Part shown: piece by piece, positions 1-5,208 of the stretch | How positions within the stretch are numbered: position 1 is the stretch's first letter | How the letters are laid out: each line of letters opens with the position of its first letter | Origin: Actinomycetota bacterium | GTDB taxonomy: Bacteria > Actinomycetota > Actinomycetes > Nanopelagicales > Nanopelagicaceae | Direction: 5' to 3' | DNA length: 5,208 nt | Assembly (NCBI GenBank): GCA_947488645.1 | Contig: CANLAC010000086.1 | Span: 1-5,208 of the forward strand | Notes under the pieces: generated by a model | What the model was told of the DNA's origin: nothing | What the model saw: the letters and a program-made list of their open reading frames with translations, nothing else | Databases searched by the model: none | Translations under genes and position numbers: made by a program

Positions 1-2
1 TG

Positions 3-158
3 CTTACCTTTGACTCCAAAGGGCTCATCACTGCAGCCGATAGTGGCCCCATAGGGCAGAAAGAAGTGCTTGGGCTACTCATTTCCAAGGAGTTTGGGGT
101 TTTAGCCCTTACTTCGAGCACAGAATCAGTTTCGATTTTTACCCTACTTCCGCGGTAA
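3..158 (+). CDS. C-terminal end of an unrecognised protein (5' truncated by window edge)
   Basis: The frame starting at base 3 is open from the window edge to a TAA at 156-158, giving 51 visible residues that end in FTLLPR. I do not recognise the family. The visible part is mixed, moderately hydrophobic (LGLLI, FGVLALTS) and looks like an alternating strand/helix domain end, with no membrane segment and no cysteine. It has the same direction as the bS22 gene, 50 bases upstream of it, so the two could share a transcript. A - strand frame is also open across 1-175, so coding is likely but not certain. In mycobacteria the gene just before bS22 encodes a short helix-turn-helix protein (from memory); this tail does not look like one. 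No start is visible. Confidence 0.5.
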   Translation, partial: LTFDSKGLITAADSGPIGQKEVLGLLISKEFGVLALTSSTESVSIFTLLPR

Positions 159-195
159 CCTAAACCCCCGCACACTCAGTGCGAACTTATGAAAT

Positions 196-200
196 GAGAG
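196..200 (+). promoter_or_regulatory. Probable ribosome binding site of the bS22 gene
   Basis: GAGAG lies 8 bases before the ATG at 209. It is a partial match to the Shine-Dalgarno consensus at suitable spacing. It supports the ATG at 209, which is also where the family-typical MGSVIKKRRKRM start is encoded. Confidence 0.35.
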
Positions 201-208
201 CGTGATCT

Positions 209-307
209 ATGGGTTCCGTAATTAAAAAGCGACGCAAGCGCATGGCGAAGAAGAAGCATAAGAAGCTTCTTAAGAAGACTCGCATTCAGCGCCGTAACGC
301 GAAGTAA
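209..307 (+). CDS. Small ribosomal subunit protein bS22 (AURKAIP1/COX24 domain)
   Basis: This 32-residue protein contains 17 Lys/Arg. It begins MGSVIKKRRKRM, continues with a lysine-rich KKKHKKLLKKTR core (residues 14-25) and ends QRRNAK. That is the actinobacterial AURKAIP1/COX24-type pattern, related to mitochondrial mS38. In mycobacteria the equivalent protein was found in ribosome structures as an extra 30S component called bS22, bound to rRNA near the subunit interface. Length and start agree with the family (about 32-33 residues). It is easily missed by gene callers because of its size. It is unrelated to the E. coli protein once called S22 (Sra). The gene follows an unidentified + strand reading frame and ends 3 bases from the stop of the opposing secreted-protein gene, so its transcript must end inside that gene in antisense. 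Identification rests on motif recognition; the role in this organism is inferred. Confidence 0.95.
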   Translation: MGSVIKKRRKRMAKKKHKKLLKKTRIQRRNAK

Positions 308-310
308 TAA

Positions 311-1435
311 TTACGGCTTTAGCAGTGCAAGCTTGCCGTTAACCGTGGCAAGAAGATATTTAATCTTATTAACAGTTACCCAAGCGCTCTGAGTAGGTTC
401 AGAGCCTTGGGTACTGCTTACTAAACGTATTGCCGATTGTCCCAAATCCTTTTTGCTCGTATCTAGAGCACACAATCTGTCCTGACAGTTAAAAATGATT
501 GTCTTTCCATCAGTTGTCAGGTACTCACCAGGAGTTCCGAAATTTTCGGTCGTTAACTTTGAAATATTTGTTGGATCACTCAATAGCGCCCAACGAACTT
601 GATTAGGTTTTGGTGCTGTTGCAGTTGATGCAGCTAACCATGTAGCCATCACATCGCCACCTACCTTTGCAAGCGCAACATCAAATCCAAATACAGAAGC
701 ATCATCAGTTGAGAGATCTAGTGTTTGATATGCCCATCCAGTTGGTTCAATGCCAGTGCGAGTCGCAATACGTATTGCACCAGAGGTAATTTCCTTCTTC
801 TGGTTCATTGAAACAACTGAATCGTATGCAACGTATGTTTTTGAACCATCAAAGATTGCCTGCAAATGGAATCCGACGTCACCTGTCGTGCGGCCATCTG
901 TTTTACGATCGCCATCTACAAGTTCATATTTCCAAGCAGCAGACTTACTCTTTATGGCACCAAGAAGCACTCCCTGGCTTTCATCTCGATAAAAGACTTG
1001 CACAGTACTTGTCGTAGCGACGCACGCATTTGCCACGCTTACATCACTAGATGTGCGCACACGAACTAAGTCCGTGTACTCATTGACGGCAGGACCATTG
1101 CCATCAACTACTTCAATAGCAAAGCTCTTGCCGTTATATGTGGCATAGCGAAGATCTTTTTCAGTGGAATCGCTGTAGAAAATATGGAGTGTTTGCTTAA
1201 CTCCACTGCCATTTACGCACATTGAGATAGCACCGGAAATTGTGTCTGTCGTGCGACCGCTGCTTCCGCCAGCCCCATCAACGGTGACTTTTTTCCAGAC
1301 TTTGCCGTCAAAGGTTGCAAGCTTTAGGTCACCACTTTTTGTGTCTGTATAGGCAATTGCTGGCTGTCCGTTAAAGGTTGTACTTGTGACACTTTTTCCA
1401 TCAGCTGCGGTATCTAGCACAGTGCTCTTCCAGCC
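311..1435 (-). repeat. Coding tandem repeats: beta-propeller-like blades in the secreted protein
   Basis: Residues about 418-791 contain divergent repeats of roughly 55-65 residues. Each early unit runs from a dG-x-(P/h)-hhhYxD segment to (D/V)L+hA and closes with a W/F...VDG turn. Closing VDG triplets are at 469-471, 527-529 and 590-592, with a related LDL at 656-658. Strand cores include AIAYTD (443-448), LHIFYSD (500-506), VQVFYRD (562-568) and TYVAYD (617-622). The last units (about 659-791) are weaker. The count is about six to seven, fitting a beta-propeller of the kind common in bacterial secreted proteins. Blade number and ligand are inferred. All four cysteines of the protein are here. 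Confidence 0.6.
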
Positions 1436-2686
1436 CGCTTGTGGGATGACAGATTTAGTTGTTACAGCATCTGACACACCTAAAGCATTCTTTGCTACAA
1501 CTGAAAAACTGTATGAAGTGCCGTTTTTTAATCCAGCCATCAACACTGGGCTAGAAAGAGCTTTCTTCTCAAGGCCTGTCTTTAAGTTTTTAACAATGTA
1601 TTCACTGATTTGTGCGGTGCGCAAATTGACAGGTGGATCAAATGAAACAAGTGCAGATGAATCGCCAGTGAATGCCTGAGCATTGCGTGGTGACTGTGGA
1701 AGATCTGTTGCAATGCCGACAGGTGGTTTATTGCGCATATCTTCCATCATTGCCAATTGAAGTGGGCCAGGTTGGCGAAAAACTTCACCTGGATCAAGAC
1801 TTGGAGTCATAACTGAATCAAGACCAGATTTTGAAAAAGTATCTTCATCTAAGTGCGAGGTTGATGATCCAGATTGGTAACGCGAAGGCGTATACATCTT
1901 TGGCTTCACTCCGCCATTGGCTTTAATTCCAAGAGGACCTGACCACACTAAAGATGAAGTAAGTGCAGTTCCTAATTCTCGTGATGGCGTTGGAAGATCT
2001 GCTAAGCGGCGACCATCTGCTGTTTGTAGGTATGCGTCAAAGGGTGTTGGTTGATCCAAACTACCTAATCCGAAAAAAGGATCGTATGCGTCATTAGAAA
2101 GAAAACCTAACCCGTGACCGAGTTCGTGAATGAAAACAGATTCAAGATCATATTCAGAAGAAGTCGGAACTCCATCGCCGCGAGTATTCCAGGTGGCACC
2201 AGAGTTAACTTGAATAATTATTTCAGGATTCGCTTTATCTAAATCTTTTCCAGCTAAAGCATTTGCAGCAGCTGATGAGTACCACAGCGAGGGATCAGGT
2301 GCACCAGAAAATGCTGAAAAGAAACTTCCAGGACGTGCACTACCTAGAACACCCCAAGAGCTTGAACGTCCCCATGATGCATCGACAGTAATCACAGTTG
2401 TTGATTTAAAGTTTGCTGACCACACATCAATTGCAGCCTGAACCTCTTTTTTAGCCCAATCCGGAAAGTTGTTGTATTTAACGTCAAACTTCGATTTAAA
2501 CTCTAGATTCTTTGCCGCAGGTTTGGCTGTCGTAGTTGTAACAGGATCGGTTCCTGCATATATGTAACCCCAATTAGTTGCAGGGATCTGCTTAAAGGCT
2601 AAAGCTGGGGCAGATGGCGCAGAAAGAATGGAAACAGCAAGCACACCAGCAAAGGTGATTGCCCAGAGTCTGTTCAAGCGCAGCAT
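311..2686 (-). CDS. Secreted zincin-like metalloprotease with FN3 and beta-propeller-like domains
   Basis: The 791-residue product starts with a classical signal peptide: basic MLRLNR, a hydrophobic core at about 8-22, and probable signal peptidase I cleavage after ALA (residue 30). Residues about 60-320 form a zinc-metalloprotease-like domain with H187-E-L-G-H191 and G194. Downstream come TPFDAYL (214-220), SHLDED (277-282) and a Met-turn-like SVMTP (291-295), a pattern seen in large groups of uncharacterised secreted bacterial zincins. Residues about 330-416 resemble a fibronectin type III domain (YIVKN, LKNGTSYSFSVVAKN). Residues about 418-791 hold a propeller-like repeat region (AIAYTDTKSGDLKLATFDG and relatives). 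There is no LPXTG, lipobox or C-terminal membrane helix, so release to the outside is expected. The HExxHxxG motif lacks the usual third His/Asp (S197), so activity is plausible but unproven; substrate is unknown. No Shine-Dalgarno precedes the ATG, and a TAGCGT -10-like element 7 bases upstream suggests a leaderless transcript. The alternative is a non-catalytic adhesin-like protein. Confidence 0.9.
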   Translation of the reverse strand: MLRLNRLWAITFAGVLAVSILSAPSAPALAFKQIPATNWGYIYAGTDPVTTTTAKPAAKNLEFKSKFDVKYNNFPDWAKKEVQAAIDVWSANFKSTTVITVDASWGRSSSWGVLGSARPGSFFSAFSGAPDPSLWYSSAAANALAGKDLDKANPEIIIQVNSGATWNTRGDGVPTSSEYDLESVFIHELGHGLGFLSNDAYDPFFGLGSLDQPTPFDAYLQTADGRRLADLPTPSRELGTALTSSLVWSGPLGIKANGGVKPKMYTPSRYQSGSSTSHLDEDTFSKSGLDSVMTPSLDPGEVFRQPGPLQLAMMEDMRNKPPVGIATDLPQSPRNAQAFTGDSSALVSFDPPVNLRTAQISEYIVKNLKTGLEKKALSSPVLMAGLKNGTSYSFSVVAKNALGVSDAVTTKSVIPQAGWKSTVLDTAADGKSVTSTTFNGQPAIAYTDTKSGDLKLATFDGKVWKKVTVDGAGGSSGRTTDTISGAISMCVNGSGVKQTLHIFYSDSTEKDLRYATYNGKSFAIEVVDGNGPAVNEYTDLVRVRTSSDVSVANACVATTSTVQVFYRDESQGVLLGAIKSKSAAWKYELVDGDRKTDGRTTGDVGFHLQAIFDGSKTYVAYDSVVSMNQKKEITSGAIRIATRTGIEPTGWAYQTLDLSTDDASVFGFDVALAKVGGDVMATWLAASTATAPKPNQVRWALLSDPTNISKLTTENFGTPGEYLTTDGKTIIFNCQDRLCALDTSKKDLGQSAIRLVSSTQGSEPTQSAWVTVNKIKYLLATVNGKLALLKP
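332..352 (+). terminator. Possible hairpin terminator after bS22, inside the opposing gene
   Basis: CTTGCC (332-337) and GGCAAG (347-352) form a perfect 6-bp stem with a 9-base loop, 25 bases after the bS22 stop. A T-rich but interrupted stretch follows on the + strand (357-370). There is no clean T run, and the bases also encode the last residues of the opposing protein, so the match may be chance. It is the best candidate in the only place such a terminator could be. Confidence 0.25.
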
Positions 2687-2693
2687 GAGCCGA

Positions 2694-2722
2694 ACGCTAT
2701 CAGGGCATCGGGCGTGGTTTAA
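2694..2722 (-). promoter_or_regulatory. Candidate promoter of the secreted-protein gene, possibly leaderless
   Basis: Read on the - strand, TAGCGT (2694-2699) fits the actinobacterial -10 pattern TANNNT and is preceded by TGA. It ends 7 bases before the ATG at 2686, which would place the transcription start at or next to the A of ATG. A weak -35-like TTAAAC (2717-2722) is 17 bases further upstream. The absence of a Shine-Dalgarno before this ATG agrees with leaderless expression. Short motifs like these arise by chance, so this is tentative. Confidence 0.35.
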
Positions 2723-2725
2723 GGT
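2697..2725 (+). promoter_or_regulatory. Candidate promoter of the glutaredoxin-like gene
   Basis: TAAGGT (2720-2725) matches the TANNNT -10 pattern. A poor -35-like CTATCA (2697-2702) stands 17 bases upstream. Transcription would start near 2732, giving a leader of about 50 bases. The element overlaps the candidate promoter of the divergent secreted-protein gene, so both may not be used at once. The -35 match is weak. Confidence 0.25.
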
Positions 2726-2768
2726 CAGGGGTAGGAATTACCAATTCTCTAAGTGAATTAACAGGCAA

Positions 2769-2776
2769 GAAAGGGG
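2769..2776 (+). promoter_or_regulatory. Ribosome binding site of the glutaredoxin-like gene
   Basis: GAAAGGGG ends 6 bases before the ATG at 2783. It is a good purine-rich Shine-Dalgarno at normal spacing and fixes the start at 2783. Confidence 0.6.
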
Positions 2777-2782
2777 TAATCA

Positions 2783-3034
2783 ATGACCCTGGTAACAATT
2801 TATGGCCGAACTGGTTGCCATCTCTGCGAGGATGCATTAAAGCTTTTGCAATCAATGCGGGATGAACTTAACTTTGAAATCGAAGAGATTTTAATTGATG
2901 GAAATGAAGAGTTAGAAAAACTATATGGTGAGAAGATTCCTGTTACTCAAATTGATGGCGTACATCATGATTTCTGGCGCGTAGATCCAGAACGGTTTAA
3001 ATCTTCCCTTGAAAAACATCGTCAGCGTCAATAA
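2783..3034 (+). CDS. Glutaredoxin-like CxxC thioredoxin-fold protein
   Basis: This 83-residue protein has a thioredoxin fold signature. Strand VTIYGR (4-9) is followed by the redox motif C12-H-L-C15 at the start of a helix, then a second strand (EIEEILID, 32-39). The cis-proline motif KIPVTQIDG follows (51-59, P53), with a final helix rich in charged residues. It matches the glutaredoxin-like (DUF836 type) family of about 75-100 residues, expected to act in cytoplasmic thiol-disulfide exchange. The partner is not known, and in actinobacteria it could be mycothiol- or thioredoxin-dependent. A strong Shine-Dalgarno supports the start. The gene is divergent from the secreted-protein gene, and its last 38 bases overlap the end of the opposing helicase gene. 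A related protein (Rv0508) lies a few genes from bS22 in M. tuberculosis, from memory, so the placement here may be an ancestral remnant. Confidence 0.9.
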   Translation: MTLVTIYGRTGCHLCEDALKLLQSMRDELNFEIEEILIDGNEELEKLYGEKIPVTQIDGVHHDFWRVDPERFKSSLEKHRQRQ

Positions 3035-4646
3035 TTTTGTATGAATAACCTTGTTCAGCTAAGAATCGTTGGCGGTTCTGTGCAAAATCCTGATCGATAG
3101 TGTCACGAGAAATTACTGAATAAAACTTTGCACCACGACCATCTGACTTTGGTCGCAAGATGCGTCCTAAGCGCTGCGCCTCTTCTTGACGGCTTCCAAA
3201 TGCTCCTGATACCTGAATTGCAATTGTTGCATCAGGTAGATCAATCGAAAAGTTAGCGACCTTTGAAACTACTAAACACTTAATTTCACCGGTTCTAAAT
3301 TTATTAAATAGAATTTCACGCTCTTTAATTGGGGTTTCACCCTTGATGAGCGGAGCACCCAATGTTTCCGATAAATCATCAAGTTGATCGATGTATTGAC
3401 CAATTACAAGTACCTGATCATCGGCATGCTTTTCTACTAACACTTGAACAACATCACGCTTTGTGCGAGTTGTCGCACAGCTGCGATAACGGTTTTCTGG
3501 TTCAGCAGTTGCATACGCTAAACGTTCAGTTTCAGTTAAATTCACCCGAACCTCAATACATTCAGCCGGTGCGATATAGCCTTGGGCTTCAATTTCTTTC
3601 CAGGGCACATCAAAACGCTTTGGACCGATCAGTGAGAAAACTTCACCCTCCATGCCATCTTCACGCACCAATGTTGCCGTTAAACCTAAGCGGCGGCGTG
3701 ATTGGATATCAGCAGTGAAACGAAAGATTGGTGCAGGCAATAGGTGCACTTCATCATAAATAATCAAGCCCCAGTCATAAGAATCAAAGAGATCTAGGTG
3801 CGCGTAAACACCATTCTTCTTCTTTGTCATGACTTGGTATGTGGCAATTGTTACAGGGCGAATCTCTTTCTTTGCCCCTGAATACTCACCAATTTCATCC
3901 TCATTAAGGGTTGTCCGCTTTAACAATTCCTCGCGCCATTGACGCGCAGCAATTGTATTTGTTACCAAAATTAAGGTTGTTGCCTTGGCATGTGCCATCG
4001 CAGCTGCACCAACAATAGTTTTACCAGCACCGCAGGGAAGAACTACAACACCAGAACCACCATGCCAGAAACCTTCAGCAGCAAGTTCTTGATATGGACG
4101 GATTTTCCAATCTTTTTGTACTAATGAAATATCGTGTGCTTGACCATCGACATAGCCTGCAAAATCCTCTGCTGGCCAACCAAGACGAAGCAGTGACTGC
4201 TTAATTTGCCCACGTTGACTTGGCAGAACAGTAATTGTTTCAGGATCAATTCGAGCACCCAGTAGTGGAGCAATCTTCTTTGCTCTAATTACCTCTTCAA
4301 GAACTGCTGTGTCTGTTGTAATAAGAATTAAGCCGTGGACAGGATCCATCTCAAGGCGCAAACGACCGTAGCGAGACATTGTTTCGGCAACATCGATAAG
4401 AATTGAGTGGGGGACCGCGTAGCGTGAATACTTAATTAAGGTATCGATAACTTGCTCTGCATCATGTCCTGCAGCACGGGCATTCCATAAACCAAGAGGT
4501 GTTAAGCGATATGTGTGAATATGTTCAGGTGATCGCTCTAGCTCAGCAAATGGCGCAATCGCTCGTCGACATTCAGTAGACATTGGATGGTCTATATCGA
4601 GCAGTAGCGTTTTATCGCTCTGAACAATCAGTGGACCATCAGTCAT
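2997..4646 (-). CDS. ercc3: XPB/ERCC3-family DNA repair helicase (SF2)
   Basis: This 549-residue protein, a usual length for actinobacterial XPB, is an ATP-dependent 3'-5' DNA helicase thought to unwind damaged DNA in repair. Residues about 10-165 form the XPB N-terminal region (helicase-associated, damage-recognition-like; YRLTPLGLWNARAAGHDAEQ at 46-65). The first RecA domain has Walker A LPCGAGKT (203-210, K209), the DEVH box (298-301), TAT (323-325) and the XPB hallmark R-E-D (328-330). The second has motif V around 459-472 and motif VI QRLGRILRP (491-499, arginine fingers R495/R498). All catalytic motifs are intact. The ATG overlaps the end of the upstream M20 peptidase gene by 8 bases and has its own Shine-Dalgarno, suggesting co-transcription and coupled translation. 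Its 3' end overlaps the opposing glutaredoxin gene. I see no nuclease partner such as archaeal Bax1 next to it. The cellular role in bacteria is inferred. Confidence 0.97.
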   Translation of the reverse strand: MTDGPLIVQSDKTLLLDIDHPMSTECRRAIAPFAELERSPEHIHTYRLTPLGLWNARAAGHDAEQVIDTLIKYSRYAVPHSILIDVAETMSRYGRLRLEMDPVHGLILITTDTAVLEEVIRAKKIAPLLGARIDPETITVLPSQRGQIKQSLLRLGWPAEDFAGYVDGQAHDISLVQKDWKIRPYQELAAEGFWHGGSGVVVLPCGAGKTIVGAAAMAHAKATTLILVTNTIAARQWREELLKRTTLNEDEIGEYSGAKKEIRPVTIATYQVMTKKKNGVYAHLDLFDSYDWGLIIYDEVHLLPAPIFRFTADIQSRRRLGLTATLVREDGMEGEVFSLIGPKRFDVPWKEIEAQGYIAPAECIEVRVNLTETERLAYATAEPENRYRSCATTRTKRDVVQVLVEKHADDQVLVIGQYIDQLDDLSETLGAPLIKGETPIKEREILFNKFRTGEIKCLVVSKVANFSIDLPDATIAIQVSGAFGSRQEEAQRLGRILRPKSDGRGAKFYSVISRDTIDQDFAQNRQRFLAEQGYSYKIIDADDVFQGKI

Positions 4647-5208
4647 TAAGTAAATCCTTTATTAGCGCGTGTAATAACTTGCTGCGATCTTCAAGAGTAC
4701 TGATGTCTACCCATTCATGTGCTGCGTGAGCTCCATCCCCAACTGCTCCAAGTCCATCTAGAACTTGCGCACCTGCAGCTGCTGCAAAGTTTCCATCACT
4801 TGCTCCGCCAACTGAAGCATGACCTAGAGGTGGCATTCCTAGTTCTTTAGCAACTTTCTCTGCGCGCTCATAGAGTGCCATTGTTGAAGTTGTCTCTAAT
4901 GGAGGCCGATTGAAGCCACCAGTAATTTCGTAACGGGCTGCAGCATTAACAGGCTTTAAACCCTTAATTGCAGCATCAACTCGCTTGAGATCATCCATTG
5001 AGTAGGAACGGATATCAATATCAAGAACAGCCAAATCCGGGACAGTGTTAGTTGTGTTACCCGCATGCAGTGTTGTTGGCACAACAGTTGTTCCATGATC
5101 TGGATTTTGCATTGCTGTGATTGCTAAAACAGCATGTGCCATTTCAGTTGTTGCATTGATACCTTTTTCAGGTTCAAGTCCAGCATGTGATGCCTTGCCA
5201 TGAATTTT
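4639..5208 (-). CDS. M20-family metallopeptidase, C-terminal part (5' truncated by window edge)
   Basis: The frame is open from the right edge to TGA at 4639-4641, with 189 visible residues. It resembles carboxypeptidase G2-like M20 enzymes, which use two zinc ions to remove or cleave amino acids from small peptides or N-acyl amino acids. The first visible residues (GKASHAGLEPEKGINA, 4-19) are inside the lid/dimerisation domain and carry the conserved His of SHAG, H8. The return to the catalytic domain shows GGASDGNFAA (134-143) and GDGAHAAHEWV (157-167). H161 corresponds to the last zinc ligand by comparison with the GFGYH motif of carboxypeptidase G2. The N-terminal catalytic half, with the other metal ligands and the catalytic glutamate, is outside the window. 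The Met at 5142 is internal and not the start. The visible part has no frameshift. The stop lies inside the helicase start. The substrate cannot be told from this fragment. Confidence 0.93.
   Translation of the reverse strand, partial: KIHGKASHAGLEPEKGINATTEMAHAVLAITAMQNPDHGTTVVPTTLHAGNTTNTVPDLAVLDIDIRSYSMDDLKRVDAAIKGLKPVNAAARYEITGGFNRPPLETTSTMALYERAEKVAKELGMPPLGHASVGGASDGNFAAAAGAQVLDGLGAVGDGAHAAHEWVDISTLEDRSKLLHALIKDLLND
4655..4660 (-). promoter_or_regulatory. Ribosome binding site of the XPB helicase gene
   Basis: On the - strand AAAGGA stands 8 bases before the ATG at 4646, inside the final codons of the M20 gene. It supports this start and suggests the helicase is translated from the same mRNA as the peptidase. 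Confidence 0.6.

Noticed and set aside
46..57. Small hairpin GCCC-CATA-GGGC near the left edge as a leader element for bS22
   Set aside because: The stem is 4 bp, over 150 bases from the start codon, and inside a probable coding frame.
156..161. TAACCT as a -10 element for a separate bS22 promoter
   Set aside because: It fits TANNNT, but no -35-like hexamer stands at proper spacing, and it coincides with the upstream stop codon. Too weak to list.
1..175. - strand open frame across the left edge
   Set aside because: It has no recognisable motif, and the + strand frame gives a more protein-like sequence that ends just before bS22. It could not be excluded entirely.
259..277. Perfect palindrome TAAGAAGCTTCTTA overlapping a second one, CTTCTTAAGAAG, inside bS22
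   Set aside because: It results from the codons AAG AAG CTT CTT AAG AAG for the conserved KKLLKK segment, and there is no loop for a stable hairpin.
313..339. ACGGC/GCCGT inverted repeat as a terminator of the - strand gene
   Set aside because: The stem is only 5 bp with a 17-base loop, no T run follows on the - strand, and it lies within the last codons.
750..1069. Three overlapping + strand open frames (80, 69 and 67 codons) inside the secreted-protein gene
   Set aside because: They are antisense to a long, well-supported gene, have no recognisable motifs or good ribosome binding sites, and overlap one another in different frames.
1386..1679. A 97-codon + strand open frame antisense to the FN3 region
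   Set aside because: It is antisense to a clearly coding fibronectin-like domain, and its composition shows no family signature.
3362..3718. A 118-codon + strand open frame antisense to the XPB helicase
   Set aside because: The opposing strand encodes conserved helicase motifs. The frame is rich in His, Gln and Leu, as expected for an antisense shadow.
5140..5142. ATG at 5142 (- strand) as the start of the M20 peptidase
   Set aside because: The frame continues upstream to the window edge and encodes conserved M20 dimerisation-domain sequence (SHAG, PEKGINA), so this Met is internal.

Overview
The window looks like a compact chromosome segment from a low-GC member of the Actinomycetota. Three things point there: a 32-residue bS22 (AURKAIP1/COX24-type) ribosomal protein, an XPB-type helicase with the actinobacterial N-terminal domain, and AT-leaning codon use. 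A streamlined freshwater lineage such as acI/Nanopelagicales would fit, but that placement is inference from gene content and base composition. Only about 150 bases lie outside apparent coding sequence, and two of the gene junctions overlap.

Layout, left to right. (1) The C-terminal end of an unrecognised + strand reading frame enters from the left edge and stops at 158. (2) The bS22 gene lies at 209-307 (+). (3) Three bases after its stop is the stop of a large - strand gene (311-2686). It encodes a 791-residue secreted protein with a signal peptide, a zinc-metalloprotease-like domain with HELGH, a fibronectin type III domain and a C-terminal beta-propeller-like repeat region. (4) A 96-base divergent intergenic region carries candidate promoters. 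(5) A glutaredoxin-like CxxC protein lies at 2783-3034 (+). (6) An XPB/ERCC3-family DNA repair helicase lies at 2997-4646 (-), its 3' end overlapping that of the glutaredoxin gene by 38 bases. (7) A M20-family metallopeptidase (4639-5208, -) is cut by the right edge. It lies directly upstream of the helicase, overlaps its start by 8 bases and is probably co-transcribed with it.

The genes do not form one obvious pathway. bS22 and the glutaredoxin are core genes on the + strand, and members of both families sit in one neighbourhood in mycobacteria (Rv0500B and Rv0508, from memory). The large secreted protein lies between them in antisense and is the most accessory-looking and least characterised gene here. 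The M20 peptidase and XPB helicase form a tight two-gene - strand unit. I see no mobile element, CRISPR array, tRNA or rRNA. I also found no convincing unknown multi-gene system. The best candidates for a second look are the secreted protease-propeller protein, its unusual zinc site, and the overlapping gene ends.
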